Positions 32,380 through 41,446 of a DNA stretch of 42,096 nt are shown here, piece after piece. Under the pieces are notes generated by a model. It did not search any database. It was not told the DNA's origin and worked only from the letters and a program-made list of their open reading frames with translations. The DNA is from Nitrospira sp. (lineage in GTDB: Bacteria > Nitrospirota > Nitrospiria > Nitrospirales > Nitrospiraceae). The DNA lies in the NCBI GenBank assembly GCA_019636835.1, contig JAHBWU010000027.1, positions 1-42,096 of the forward strand, in the 5' to 3' direction. The translations under genes were made by a program, and so were the position numbers. Position 1 is the stretch's first letter. Every line of letters starts with the position of its first letter.

Positions 32380-33057
32380 ATGAAACAATTTCATGACATA
32401 CTCGTGCCGGCCTTCTTGATGATTCTTTGGCCGCTCATGTCCGGAGCGATCTTTTCTGCAGCATCGGACAATAGACCCCGCATCGTGGCGTTTGGTGACA
32501 GTCTTACCGCCGGACTTGGGGTGCAGGCCGATGAATCCTACCCGGCTCAACTGCAACGCCGACTGGATAGCCTCGGCTACCATTATCGGGTGATCAACGC
32601 CGGTGTGAGCGGCGACACGACGGCCGGTGGACTTCGACGTGTCCCCTGGATCTTGAACAACAAGCCTGAGTTGGTGATTCTCGAATTGGGTGCGAACGAT
32701 GGACTTCGAGGGCTCCCGATCGATCAAACAAAAAGCAATATTCGTCAGATCATCCGACAACTACAGGAGGCCGGTACGACGGTTATCTTGGCAGGGATGA
32801 AGCTGCCGCCGAATTACGGACATGACTACACGACAAGCTTCGAAGCCATGTACCAAATGCTGGCCAAAGAGTACGAGCTCGCTCTGATTCCCTTCTTCCT
32901 CGAAGGGGTAGGCGGTTCATCCTCATTGAATCAGGCTGACGGTATTCACCCAACCAAGGAAGGCTACGAGGTCATTGTGGAGCAAGTACTCAAAGTTCTC
33001 AGACCGGTGCTCAATGAGCGATTACACAACTCCTCGGCTTCTCGCAAGCAAAGTTGA
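32380..33057 (+). CDS. tesA: Periplasmic GDSL/SGNH esterase, TesA family
   Basis: This 225-residue protein has a signal peptide (about residues 1-26) and the SGNH hydrolase blocks: GDSLTAGLG (nucleophile S41), GVSGDTTAGG, GANDG, and DGIHPT (D187 and H190). TesA-type enzymes are multifunctional acyl-CoA thioesterases, arylesterases and lysophospholipases of the periplasm. The ATG at 32380 was chosen because it places the signal peptide at the N-terminus; a frame from 32299 would add 27 charged residues. The gene is divergent from the ABC exporter pair, sharing an 86-base upstream region. Confidence 0.93.
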   Translation: MKQFHDILVPAFLMILWPLMSGAIFSAASDNRPRIVAFGDSLTAGLGVQADESYPAQLQRRLDSLGYHYRVINAGVSGDTTAGGLRRVPWILNNKPELVILELGANDGLRGLPIDQTKSNIRQIIRQLQEAGTTVILAGMKLPPNYGHDYTTSFEAMYQMLAKEYELALIPFFLEGVGGSSSLNQADGIHPTKEGYEVIVEQVLKVLRPVLNERLHNSSASRKQS

Positions 33058-33132
33058 AGGAGAAACTTCTCGAGTCAGAACCCGCAAAACGCAAGACAAG
33101 GCGACATAAGGCGGTCAACGAGGCGCTGTTCC

Positions 33133-33321
33133 TTACGACTTCTTGAAAAACGTGTCGTAGACGCCGTACGCGAGGATCACTGCGATCAGCGTATAATACA
33201 GGCCGGTGATTCCGCTGTAGTCCGGAGCCCCTCCCCCCTCTGGGGCATTCGCCAACGCCGGTAAAGCCTGGACCAGCAACGTCCCCGTAAGCAGCCCTGT
33301 TCGTGAAAGTAACCGTTTCAT
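33133..33321 (-). CDS. Small secreted or membrane-anchored protein
   Basis: This 62-residue protein has an N-terminal signal-like stretch ending PALANA, a short Gly/Pro/Asp-rich spacer and one transmembrane helix (about residues 40-57, YYTLIAVILAYGVYDTFF), ending in KKS. The layout is a signal peptide plus a C-terminal membrane helix. I do not recognise the family. Convergent with tesA (75-base gap), it lies about 120 bases downstream of the SWIM-finger gene and could be its partner. Small size means the reading is supported mainly by the coherent signal-plus-helix arrangement. Confidence 0.6.
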   Translation of the reverse strand: MKRLLSRTGLLTGTLLVQALPALANAPEGGGAPDYSGITGLYYTLIAVILAYGVYDTFFKKS

Positions 33322-33437
33322 CTCTGCCCCCCTCCAAATCTGTACACGAAAAGTGAGGCGTATTGTACTGAACGTCGGTTGGAAGGCGCAAGAGGAATCA
33401 AGTGGCGGGAGAATCGGCGTAGGGACGGCTCAATTTG

Positions 33438-34340
33438 CTAGTCGTGGGGAGGCAGCGCGACGGCTGACTGGAGTGCCTCAGCCACATCCTTAAACGAGCT
33501 GACAAGCTTATCGAGCTGAGAGCCCTTCTGAAGCATATCGCCCGTAACAGCCCGCATCTGTCCGGCATGCCGTACGACCTCGGCAGTCAACTCGCTGACT
33601 CTGGCCAACATCTCCTTATAGGAGGCCACTTCGCGTTGAAGTTCCTGAGTTGTGGCCTGCGCGGCATTGCTCTCTCGCATAGAGGTTTGGAGTTGTTGCG
33701 TGAGATGTCCAACGTCCGATTCACGGTCTTTCAATTGAGATTCGAGGCTCGTCATGACCTCTTCATTTTCCCTGCGTCGATCCTCAAGGTTCCGAATCGC
33801 TTGAATCCACGTCGAAATCGATCCAGGACTGAGTGCGGGAGGACAGGGAAGCGGTTCTTGTCTTTCAAGAGCTTTCGTCGCAGGTTGTAGCCATTCCAAA
33901 AAGACCATGACCTCGCTCAGTTTTACGTCGGACGTGAACGAGTGTAGGGTGCCTCTTTTCCCATTATCCGAAGGACCGACCGGAGGTGGTGTTTTAGATT
34001 CTTTCGACAGGTTTGGTTTGCGAGATTGGTGAGGTTGCGCCCATCGCTGATATTCCAGCAGCACCGCGATGCAATGGCGACACATGGGCTCTTCGGGAAG
34101 CGTGCAGGAACATTTCGAGACGAGATGGCCGCCCTTCAGTTGGATGTTCTGCTCGTACAGACCGGAATTGCCGATGACGGTGGACGTGATCTGGGAATCG
34201 TCGGCCTCGGCGATACGGACACGATTCGTGGTCAAGTACTGATGGGCGATTTGAAAGGCCGAGGCATCCGATACGGCCTGGATCATTTCAGCGGTCAACA
34301 ATCCAAGCCGCTCGGCACTGCAAGGAATTTTGTTTCGCAT
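33438..34340 (-). CDS. SWIM zinc-finger protein with C-terminal coiled coil
   Basis: This 300-residue protein has an N-terminal SWIM zinc finger, CxC...CxH: C77, C79, C87 and H89. A low-complexity linker (about 105-130, rich in Ser, Pro and Lys) is followed by a long predicted coiled coil (about 185-285, LEDRRRENEEVMTSLESQLKD and later heptads). SWIM domains bind DNA or proteins and occur in SWI2/SNF2 helicases, transposases and recombination factors (Shu2/Sws1). Stand-alone bacterial versions with coiled coils are poorly characterised. No enzyme domain is present. A candidate promoter with a perfect -35 and an overlapping palindrome lies upstream at 34365-34414. The start codon lacks a clear ribosome site. 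Confidence 0.75.
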   Translation of the reverse strand: MRNKIPCSAERLGLLTAEMIQAVSDASAFQIAHQYLTTNRVRIAEADDSQITSTVIGNSGLYEQNIQLKGGHLVSKCSCTLPEEPMCRHCIAVLLEYQRWAQPHQSRKPNLSKESKTPPPVGPSDNGKRGTLHSFTSDVKLSEVMVFLEWLQPATKALERQEPLPCPPALSPGSISTWIQAIRNLEDRRRENEEVMTSLESQLKDRESDVGHLTQQLQTSMRESNAAQATTQELQREVASYKEMLARVSELTAEVVRHAGQMRAVTGDMLQKGSQLDKLVSSFKDVAEALQSAVALPPHD

Positions 34341-34364
34341 CTATACGCGCCGGGTTCTTGCGCA

Positions 34365-34382
34365 ACCATCACGCATGATGGT
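34365..34382. repeat. Perfect 7-bp palindrome at the SWIM-gene promoter
   Basis: ACCATCA (34365-34371) and TGATGGT (34376-34382) form a perfect 7-bp dyad with a CGCA centre. It starts about 25 bases upstream of the SWIM gene and overlaps the expected transcription start of the promoter at 34386-34414. Operator or leader hairpin are both possible. Confidence 0.55.
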
Positions 34383-34385
34383 CTC

Positions 34386-34414
34386 AGTGTGACGAGCGTC
34401 CTAAATCCTGTCAA
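34386..34414 (-). promoter_or_regulatory. Candidate promoter of the SWIM-finger gene
   Basis: On the minus strand TTGACA (34409-34414) is a perfect -35 box and CACACT (34386-34391) an imperfect -10 box at 17-base spacing. The -35 is convincing and the -10 is weak (3 of 6), which would suit an activated or regulated promoter. The palindrome at 34365-34382 lies directly downstream. Confidence 0.5.
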
Positions 34415-34481
34415 GCACTGACCGGTTTTGCGTTGCCCTCCCTCTACCTGATTGTCTGAAGAGAAAGGCTCTGAGTGTGTC

Positions 34482-35492
34482 CTACCGGCAGGGTTTGGCC
34501 GAACTAGACTTGCCCATGGGTGTCAGCCAAATATAGTCGGCGATGGATTCCTGCATGAGAGTTCGAATATCGGCTGTTTTACCGGGTTCAAACGACGTCA
34601 TATAAATCGTGGCCTGTTTGATGTCTCCTCCCAGGCGCCTGGCGACCCGCTTCGGCACGGGAAGATTATATTGAATGTGCCCCCCACCCGTGTAACTCAC
34701 GATCATGCGATGGGAGCCGCCGTTCTCGCGGCGAAATTCTTCTTGCCTGATGACCAGTGTTCTCGACATGCCCTCATCCCGGACCATCGACGCCTCATAC
34801 ATCGTCCGAAAGTGTTCCTCGGTTCCTCCGTGGCACCGTCTCAATTGATCGACAATCCTCTCGCGGTACGCTGGATCGTCGACGATATCCTCCTGTAGGA
34901 TTCCCCACGATGCCCATTCAGGCTCTTGCCTGGCCTGGTCAAGTCCCAGTTTAACGACGCGACGAATCAAGGGTTTGGGCGGGTTCATCGCCAGAACGGA
35001 CAAGCGACGGTCTCGAGCAAACGTCACCAATGGCGCATAGTCATCAAACGCTCCACCCCAATTTTGTTTCCAGCGCACCTGTTCCAAAAACTCGTTCGTG
35101 ACCGGCTGAGGTGCTGCGACGTAACCGTCGAGTGCCGGTTGGCCGTCCCAGCCGAACATCTCCATTCCAATGGTGGGTTCAATGCCATCGGTCACCAATT
35201 GATCCAACACTTTCAGTGCTGCTTGGATATGGTATGGATTGTGATGTTCCTCTCCCAGATAGACAATATCGTACCGTTCCAAGTTCGTGATCAATTCTGA
35301 AAACGGGAGCACACGGCCGGTTTGAGTTTCAAGAATCTGCCAAGGTTGCCATTCCTCATCGACGACGGTACGGAGGCTGCCATCGCGCTCAGCGGCACAG
35401 CCGATCGGGAATGCCAGCAGGCCCAGGAACAAGCCCAGCATGACGGTCGATTGCCAAGGCATGGAATCGATGGACAGAAATCGTACTTTCAT
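34482..35492 (-). CDS. ChaN-family lipoprotein (haem-binding-like)
   Basis: This 336-residue protein has a lipobox FPIGC (C32) after a hydrophobic signal segment. It then follows the ChaN/Tiki-type domain: YLGEEHHN (E81-E82-H83-H84) matches the conserved GE(x)H motif, GMEMFGWDGQPALD follows, and SYTGGGHIQYNLPVPKRV provides the second conserved histidine block. ChaN from Campylobacter is an outer-membrane haem-binding lipoprotein; other members are putative metalloproteases, so the role here is uncertain. The ATG has AGGAGTGG eight bases before it. It is about 140 bases upstream of the SWIM-finger gene on the same strand. Confidence 0.88.
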   Translation of the reverse strand: MKVRFLSIDSMPWQSTVMLGLFLGLLAFPIGCAAERDGSLRTVVDEEWQPWQILETQTGRVLPFSELITNLERYDIVYLGEEHHNPYHIQAALKVLDQLVTDGIEPTIGMEMFGWDGQPALDGYVAAPQPVTNEFLEQVRWKQNWGGAFDDYAPLVTFARDRRLSVLAMNPPKPLIRRVVKLGLDQARQEPEWASWGILQEDIVDDPAYRERIVDQLRRCHGGTEEHFRTMYEASMVRDEGMSRTLVIRQEEFRRENGGSHRMIVSYTGGGHIQYNLPVPKRVARRLGGDIKQATIYMTSFEPGKTADIRTLMQESIADYIWLTPMGKSSSAKPCR

Positions 35493-35612
35493 AAACCACT
35501 CCTACCATACCGAATGAGCGTGAACAAGCAGACTTGACGCTGAAGTTTGAAGATTACTATGCTCGTTATCTAACAATCCTTGATTCCGCTCACACTCAGC
35601 CGATCACGCTTC

Positions 35613-36920
35613 ATGAGGTCCGACCCACTCGCTGAATTCCGCCGCATCGTAAGTTTTCGTGCGCGTCAGTTTCCCCGACAATGGGAGGCATCAAAGAAGT
35701 TGCTGGAGGAAGCTACCTTTCCCTCCACCATCGCGCGACTGTGTGACGCGGTTCAGGGCAAAGATCTTCCGGCTTTAGTGAAAGAAACCCTGTTGTGCCT
35801 CTTCGAACGGCACGCGCCAGGCCGCGTTCAGGATCTCGACGGAGAAGGCCTCAAGTCCGTTACGGGCCTTCCGCCGGCCAAAGCCCTACGTGCGCTTGCC
35901 GTCTTTTTTGAGCTGCTGCCTGTAGCCTCTTCGAAGTGGCCTGTGACTCATCTATCGAGTGAAGAGGTTGAAGAAGCCGTGCGTAATCTGGGGAATCCTT
36001 TCGACCTCCTTCGCCGCATCGACGTGGCGTCTGTGTTGGACATCGGGGCCGGCGATCTCTCGTTCGCAGAGGAGTTAGTCGATCTGTACGGCTCTGAGCT
36101 CAAGCAACAGCAACGACCGTTCATCGTACACTGCCTGGATCGACTGGATCCCCGTTCTCAACTAGGCGGTCCGCTCCATGCGAATCCGGAGAGGCTGCAG
36201 AAGTTGCAGCAGAGAGAGGGGTTATCCTTTTCTTTCTTCGGCGATCAAGACATGTTTGACCTGGGATCTCTGGATGAGCAGGAGTTACTGGCCCCACGAT
36301 ATGCCATGTCCACCTGTTGGGCACCAGCCACACCGACCTTTGCTTACGAGCCGACCAGGCTCTCTGAGGCTCTCATTCTCAACGAGCTGAAGCGTACCAA
36401 AGGCGCATTTCACCGGACACGTTTTGGCAAGGAACAAGCGCTCGAAGTCAGACATGCCGGTCGCGCCCTCCTCTTTCCGCCATGGAAGTTTGAGATCGTC
36501 GGACCCCTTGCCCTCCTAAGCCTGCTCGCCCGTCGCGGATTCCTGTGTGTGCTGGGGTCAGTGGATGCGCAAGTGTTTTGGGAACTCCTGGCGCAGTTGC
36601 TGGAGGATCCACGCTATCGCCCGCCGGACCAACCCTTCGACTCCATCAATCTGCCCAAGATCTTCGGAGAGGTCTATCATACTCTTGCGGGTCTGCCGAT
36701 CGGCGAATCGATTGACTTGGCTGAGGTGGCAGTCCTCCGGCGTCACTATCTTCGGTCAGACTCATCTCCTTCAATAGATGGCATTCCCGACCATTTTCGG
36801 TATGTCCGCATCAGCCGAGGCGCCACTTTCCTGGGTGCCCCAGCCAGCAGCACCGCAAGGAAGTTTGTTTCCATGACCGAAGAAGTTCCCCCCTGGCTCG
36901 TCACACTGGTTCCTGCGTAA
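35613..36920 (+). CDS. Uncharacterised protein with SAM-binding-like motif
   Basis: This protein of about 435 residues matches no family I can name. The only clear motif is VLDIGAGDLSFAEELVDLYG (about residues 140-160), like motif I of class I methyltransferases. An acidic aspartate follows in HCLDRLDPRSQ, which would suit the ribose-binding position. The N-terminal third is helical (LLEEATFPSTIARLCDAV) and the C-terminal part has long hydrophobic stretches such as LLSLLARRGFLCVLG. Start is uncertain: ATG at 35613 or TTG at 35580, neither with a strong ribosome site. It lies about 95 bases before moxR, on the same strand. A methyltransferase-like fold is inference; no substrate is suggested. 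Confidence 0.6.
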   Translation: MRSDPLAEFRRIVSFRARQFPRQWEASKKLLEEATFPSTIARLCDAVQGKDLPALVKETLLCLFERHAPGRVQDLDGEGLKSVTGLPPAKALRALAVFFELLPVASSKWPVTHLSSEEVEEAVRNLGNPFDLLRRIDVASVLDIGAGDLSFAEELVDLYGSELKQQQRPFIVHCLDRLDPRSQLGGPLHANPERLQKLQQREGLSFSFFGDQDMFDLGSLDEQELLAPRYAMSTCWAPATPTFAYEPTRLSEALILNELKRTKGAFHRTRFGKEQALEVRHAGRALLFPPWKFEIVGPLALLSLLARRGFLCVLGSVDAQVFWELLAQLLEDPRYRPPDQPFDSINLPKIFGEVYHTLAGLPIGESIDLAEVAVLRRHYLRSDSSPSIDGIPDHFRYVRISRGATFLGAPASSTARKFVSMTEEVPPWLVTLVPA

Positions 36921-37014
36921 GCTTTCTGGTCCAAGCTATGGCTTGATCCAGACCTTAGAGGCGCAAAAATCTTGAATAATTGACCGCTTTCAGACCCTTT
37001 GTTAGACTTCGACC

Positions 37015-38007
37015 GTGTCCGATCACCAGGCTATTCTACAGCGATCTCCCACGTCTAACCCCAACATGAATCCAACGGACATCATTCGGGCCATCCAGGA
37101 GAATATTGCGCGAGTCATCAAGGGCAAACCACATGTGATTGAAATGAGCTTGGTCGCCCTCTTGGCGCGCGGACATCTCCTACTCGAGGACGTACCGGGA
37201 GTCGGAAAAACGACACTCGCGCATAGTCTTGCGCGATCGCTCGATTGTTCCTTCAAGCGCATTCAGTTTACGAGTGATCTGCTTCCATCCGATATCGTGG
37301 GAGTCTCGATATTTAATCGCCAGAAACAGGCTTTTGAATTTATGCCGGGTCCGATTTTCGCCAACATCGTGCTCGCGGATGAAATCAATCGAACAACGCC
37401 GAAAACGCAAAGTAGCCTTTTGGAAGCGATGAGCGAAGCGCAGATTTCGTTCGACAACAAAACCTATCCCTTGAATCAGCCCTTCATGGTCATTGCGACA
37501 CAGAATCCCGCCGAATACCATGGGACCTTTCCACTTCCGGAGTCGCAGCTGGATCGGTTCTTGATGCGGCTCCGTATCGGCTATCCTTCGCCGGAAGAAG
37601 AAAAAAAGGTCCTTGACCGACCGCAATCGCTCCACCCGGCTGAAACGCTCCAACCGTTGCTGACGACTCAGGATGTCCTTCGGCTCCAGGAGCAGGTCGA
37701 TCACGTGCTCATGGAGGAAAGCATTACAGACTATCTCTTGGCCATCGTCCAAAACACCAGGCAGTCGGATCTGCTGTCATTGGGGGTGAGTACCAGAGGA
37801 GCGTTAGCGTTGAGTCGGGCTGCTAAAGCGTTGTCGCTCGTCCGCGGTCGAACCTATTGTCTACCGGACGATATTAAGGAGCTGGCTCCCATCGTGTTGT
37901 CTCACCGCATTATGGTGGCTCGCATGCAGGGGTTACATCAGCGAAGTTTTGAGCAAGCTGAGCGAATCATCCAGGATCTGGTCGACTCGATTCCCGTCCC
38001 CGTCTAG
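37015..38007 (+). CDS. moxR: MoxR family AAA+ ATPase
   Basis: This 330-residue ATPase has Walker A PGVGKTT (61-67), Walker B VLADEINR (D122, E123), the sensor segment IATQNPAEYHGTFPLPESQLDRF, and a C-terminal lid with GVSTRGALAL and SLVRGRTYCLPDDI. MoxR proteins act as chaperones that help mature partner proteins, often ones with von Willebrand A domains. The start is a GTG at 37015; the ATG at 37066 (residue 18) is an alternative and nearer the usual N-terminus. It is followed after 42 bases by a DUF58 gene and a TgpA-type transglutaminase gene, a common three-gene module. Confidence 0.93.
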   Translation: MSDHQAILQRSPTSNPNMNPTDIIRAIQENIARVIKGKPHVIEMSLVALLARGHLLLEDVPGVGKTTLAHSLARSLDCSFKRIQFTSDLLPSDIVGVSIFNRQKQAFEFMPGPIFANIVLADEINRTTPKTQSSLLEAMSEAQISFDNKTYPLNQPFMVIATQNPAEYHGTFPLPESQLDRFLMRLRIGYPSPEEEKKVLDRPQSLHPAETLQPLLTTQDVLRLQEQVDHVLMEESITDYLLAIVQNTRQSDLLSLGVSTRGALALSRAAKALSLVRGRTYCLPDDIKELAPIVLSHRIMVARMQGLHQRSFEQAERIIQDLVDSIPVPV

Positions 38008-38049
38008 GCCATCCCCGAAGTCTGTGTCACGGCGCGGAACTGGTGGTAC

Positions 38050-39168
38050 ATGCTGCGTCAATCTCCTTCCATCCTTCAGCGATTGTTTCGCCACCGGACG
38101 ACAAGTGTGACCTCTGAGGGGGTTCAATTCCTGCTTTTTACTCTGGCAATCGGCATCGCAGCCATCAATACCGGCAACAATCTCTTCTATCTTTTGCTCG
38201 GGATGATGCTGAGCCTCATTTTGATCTCGGGAGTTGTGGCGGAGTACAGCTTGCGACGGTTGGAATTTCATCGTCATCTTCCCTATCACCTCATTGTGAA
38301 TGAACCGACCACCGCCACGCTGGTCGTGAAGAACCGAAAGTCGTGGTTACCCAGCTTTTCATTGAAGATGTTCGATGTCTGCGACGGCCATGAGCTGGAT
38401 CGAGGTCTGGAGATTCGCCAACTTCTTCCAGGCGCCAGTCAGCTGGTGTCGTATCCACTCGTTGCCACGCGGCGCGGCCGGTTGCGACTTGACGGTATCT
38501 GCGTCGGGACGGAGTTTCCGTTCGGACTTTTCATGAAACGAACGTTCTACCCGATCGAAGAAACGCTGATTGTCTGTCCTGAGATCAAGCCGATCAACGA
38601 GAGCTTGTTACAGGGTCTTGTCACTGCTGGACCGGAGCAGAGCGTCCAGCGACGTGGACATGGCAATGATTTGTACAATCTGCGCCTATATCAAGCCGGA
38701 GATGACTCGCGAAAGATTCACTGGCCGACAACGGCGCGGACGTCCCAATTGACGGTCCGAGAAACAGAGGCCGAGGACCAACACCGAGCCATCGTGTATT
38801 TGCCGACGGTCGCTCCAGCGACTCACGATGCTTCGTTTGAACAGGCGGTTTCCCTCACGGCCTCCATCATTCAGCACCTGGCGCGCCGCGGGTATATTCT
38901 CCGGTTGATCGTGGGGTCGTCGCACTCGTCATTCGGCCAAGGAGACCTCCATCTCTTGGAACTTCTTCCAATGCTTGCCCTCTGTGAACGGCGCTCGCCC
39001 ATTGCAGAGTCCGTCGTGCCGGGAGAATTGCCCAGAACTTCTTTGGAGCTCGAAGAGGGGGCGATGATTGTCGTGCATTCATGGCTGGGATCGAGGGATA
39101 TCGAGCCTGAACACCCCACCATACTGATTAACGGAGCCGTCATCACCGGAGCGTCACATGCCGTTTGA
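38050..39168 (+). CDS. DUF58 domain membrane protein
   Basis: This 372-residue protein has two adjacent transmembrane helices near the N-terminus (about residues 25-70, LLFTLAIGIAAINTGNNLFYLLLG and MMLSLILISGVV). A beta-rich region follows, then the DUF58 signature: RGHGNDLYNLRLYQAGDDSRKIHWPTTART (about 198-227). DUF58 proteins are typical partners of MoxR ATPases and often share an operon with transglutaminase proteins. Their own function is uncertain; a role in assembling or tuning envelope factors is proposed. The gene overlaps the next by 11 bases, a sign of translational coupling. Confidence 0.92.
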   Translation: MLRQSPSILQRLFRHRTTSVTSEGVQFLLFTLAIGIAAINTGNNLFYLLLGMMLSLILISGVVAEYSLRRLEFHRHLPYHLIVNEPTTATLVVKNRKSWLPSFSLKMFDVCDGHELDRGLEIRQLLPGASQLVSYPLVATRRGRLRLDGICVGTEFPFGLFMKRTFYPIEETLIVCPEIKPINESLLQGLVTAGPEQSVQRRGHGNDLYNLRLYQAGDDSRKIHWPTTARTSQLTVRETEAEDQHRAIVYLPTVAPATHDASFEQAVSLTASIIQHLARRGYILRLIVGSSHSSFGQGDLHLLELLPMLALCERRSPIAESVVPGELPRTSLELEEGAMIVVHSWLGSRDIEPEHPTILINGAVITGASHAV

Positions 39169-41350
39169 TCAGGCCCTTCGGTTCGCATCGATTTGGCTGG
39201 CATCCACGTCATTCATCGGATTGACGCTCGGAGCCGGCCTGCCGGAATGGTTGGCCGCGCTGACCGGAGCCGCGCTGATCGTTGCTCTCTTACGGAACAG
39301 AGGGGGCAAGTCTGTGGAACGGCTCGCGACGTATGCACCAATTTCAGACGTTGGGTGGAATCTTCTTGTGATCGTCGGCTTCCTTGGATTCTGGGTGGAC
39401 ATGTTGTGGGTCTCGGGCGAACTCCTTTCAGCAGGAATTCACTTTCTTATGATCCTCATGATCATCAAACTGTTCAACCTCAAGCACCGTCGTGACTATC
39501 TGCATCTTTACGCCATCAGCCTCGTGGCGATCCTGGCTTCCGGGTCCCTCACGGCGGATTTATGGTATCTCCCCATTTTCTTGCTCTATCTGTTGGCCGG
39601 CGTGTGGACGCTGTTGCTGTTCCAGCTGACCAAACATCCAGAGGAAACTCGCATGCTCGCGACGTCGGTCTCCATACGACCACAACCCCCTGCATCGGTC
39701 AACCAAGTGACGCCACAACTCTTTTGGTTTGCAAACGGGCTTGCCCTCGCAACCTTTGGGCTGACGTTAGTGATCTTCTTTACCATTCCCCGGGTCAGTG
39801 CAGGGTTTTACCAAAAAGGCTTTGGGGAAAACATTCGCACGTCGGGATTCTCCGAAACGGTGAACTTAGGAGAGATCGGGCCCATCAAGCGAGATCCCAG
39901 CGTCGTGATGCGGGTGGAGTTGTCTGATGGCTCCCCCCACGAAACGGGCCGGCTTTATTTGCGCGGTGTTGCATTCGATCAATACGACGGCAAGGCCTGG
40001 ACGAATCGCCTGAACTACCGGCGGAGTGTGAGCGAAGACGCGACCGGGACGTTTGTTCTCCGCGGTAGTCGATCTCCCGCGCCGGACCGCCTTGGTGAAA
40101 CCATCCGGCAGACCATTGTTTTGGAACCGCTCGACACCCCGGTTCTCTTTGCTGCTCCACTTATCGAAAGAGTCAGCGGAAAGTTCCCCAGCATCCAGTC
40201 CGACCTAACCGGTTCGGTTTATTTACCGTTTCCCAGTTCGTCGCGGATTGAGTATTCCGTCCTTTCCCGATCCAATCCGGTACTACCGGCTGATCTCGGT
40301 TCGGAACCTAGCCGCTATCCTGAATCATTTGTTCGACATTTCTTGCAGATCCCTGCTCAACCCGAGCGGATCGCTATCCTGGCAAAGGAAATCACTCACG
40401 CACAACGCACGACGTATGATAAAGCCAACGCGATCCAATCGTACCTGACGCACAACTTTCGCTATAGCCTTGATGCGCCTCTGACAGAGCAGGACCGGCC
40501 GCTTGAAGATTTTCTCTTCACCCGCAAGACCGGGTATTGCGAACACTACGCCACCGCCATGGTGATTATGCTTCGGACGATCGGAGTGCCGGCGCGCCTC
40601 GTCACGGGTTTTCTCGCCGCCGAGTGGAACGAATACGGCAACTACTATGTGGTCAGACAGCAAGACGCCCATGCATGGGTGGAGGTGCACCTGCCGCATT
40701 CCGGGTGGATCACGATGGACCCTACTCCTCCTTCGATCGAAAGTATCGGCGGCGGATCTCCCGCATGGCACGCGTTGGGACGGATGATGGATACCATCAG
40801 GCTTCAGTGGAGCCGATTTTTTGTGCAGTACAGTGCTGCGGATCAGCTTGCTGTTGTGCGGGAATTGAAAGCGGGGGGTACATCGGCTCGAAACAAGGTA
40901 TTCGATTCCATGACCGCACTCTTCAGCCCGTTCATGGCAATGCTTGGCGGGATTAAGGAATACGCATCCAAAGAAACGATGCTGTCTTTGGCGGAGGTGC
41001 TTGGTCCGGTGCTGATCGGTCTTGCCGTTTTTCTCTGGCTAGGGATCAAGCGGCCCTGGGTCAAGGGGATGACCAGAAAAAAGACGACTTACGACCAGCA
41101 AATTATCGCGCAGCTCTACCGACGAATGATCAGTCATCTAGCGCGCAAGGGTGTTCCTAAGCTCACTGCAATGCCGCCACTCGAACTCGTCCGCCTCACT
41201 CAGGAACGGTGGAGCGATGCCAGCTCTTCGGTTGCGTCCATTACAGAACTCTATTGCCGAACACGATTCGGCCGAATTCCCCCCACCAGAGAGGAACTGG
41301 CCCTCGCCGAAGATCATCTTCGTTATCTGATGGCACTCGACAAACCGTAA
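39158..41350 (+). CDS. TgpA-like transmembrane transglutaminase-domain protein
   Basis: This 730-residue protein has about six N-terminal transmembrane helices (residues 1-160) followed by a seventh at about 185-205 and a periplasmic region (DUF3488/TgpA_N). A transglutaminase-like core follows with the Cys-His-Asp triad: TGYCEHYATAM (C461), DAHAWVEV (H505) and MDPTPP (D521). A further C-terminal transmembrane helix (about 615-635) and a short cytoplasmic tail close it. TgpA of Pseudomonas is needed for viability and hydrolyses or crosslinks peptides in the periplasm. It completes the moxR-DUF58-tgpA module. No von Willebrand protein or other partner follows. Confidence 0.93.
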   Translation: MPFDQALRFASIWLASTSFIGLTLGAGLPEWLAALTGAALIVALLRNRGGKSVERLATYAPISDVGWNLLVIVGFLGFWVDMLWVSGELLSAGIHFLMILMIIKLFNLKHRRDYLHLYAISLVAILASGSLTADLWYLPIFLLYLLAGVWTLLLFQLTKHPEETRMLATSVSIRPQPPASVNQVTPQLFWFANGLALATFGLTLVIFFTIPRVSAGFYQKGFGENIRTSGFSETVNLGEIGPIKRDPSVVMRVELSDGSPHETGRLYLRGVAFDQYDGKAWTNRLNYRRSVSEDATGTFVLRGSRSPAPDRLGETIRQTIVLEPLDTPVLFAAPLIERVSGKFPSIQSDLTGSVYLPFPSSSRIEYSVLSRSNPVLPADLGSEPSRYPESFVRHFLQIPAQPERIAILAKEITHAQRTTYDKANAIQSYLTHNFRYSLDAPLTEQDRPLEDFLFTRKTGYCEHYATAMVIMLRTIGVPARLVTGFLAAEWNEYGNYYVVRQQDAHAWVEVHLPHSGWITMDPTPPSIESIGGGSPAWHALGRMMDTIRLQWSRFFVQYSAADQLAVVRELKAGGTSARNKVFDSMTALFSPFMAMLGGIKEYASKETMLSLAEVLGPVLIGLAVFLWLGIKRPWVKGMTRKKTTYDQQIIAQLYRRMISHLARKGVPKLTAMPPLELVRLTQERWSDASSSVASITELYCRTRFGRIPPTREELALAEDHLRYLMALDKP

Positions 41351-41446
41351 CACACCAGAAAGTGGTTATCTTTGCATACGCATCGTGAGATGTGTGTGAG
41401 AAGGCAAACTCACCTCCTGAATCAGTTTGAAGAAAAGAGGACCCGA

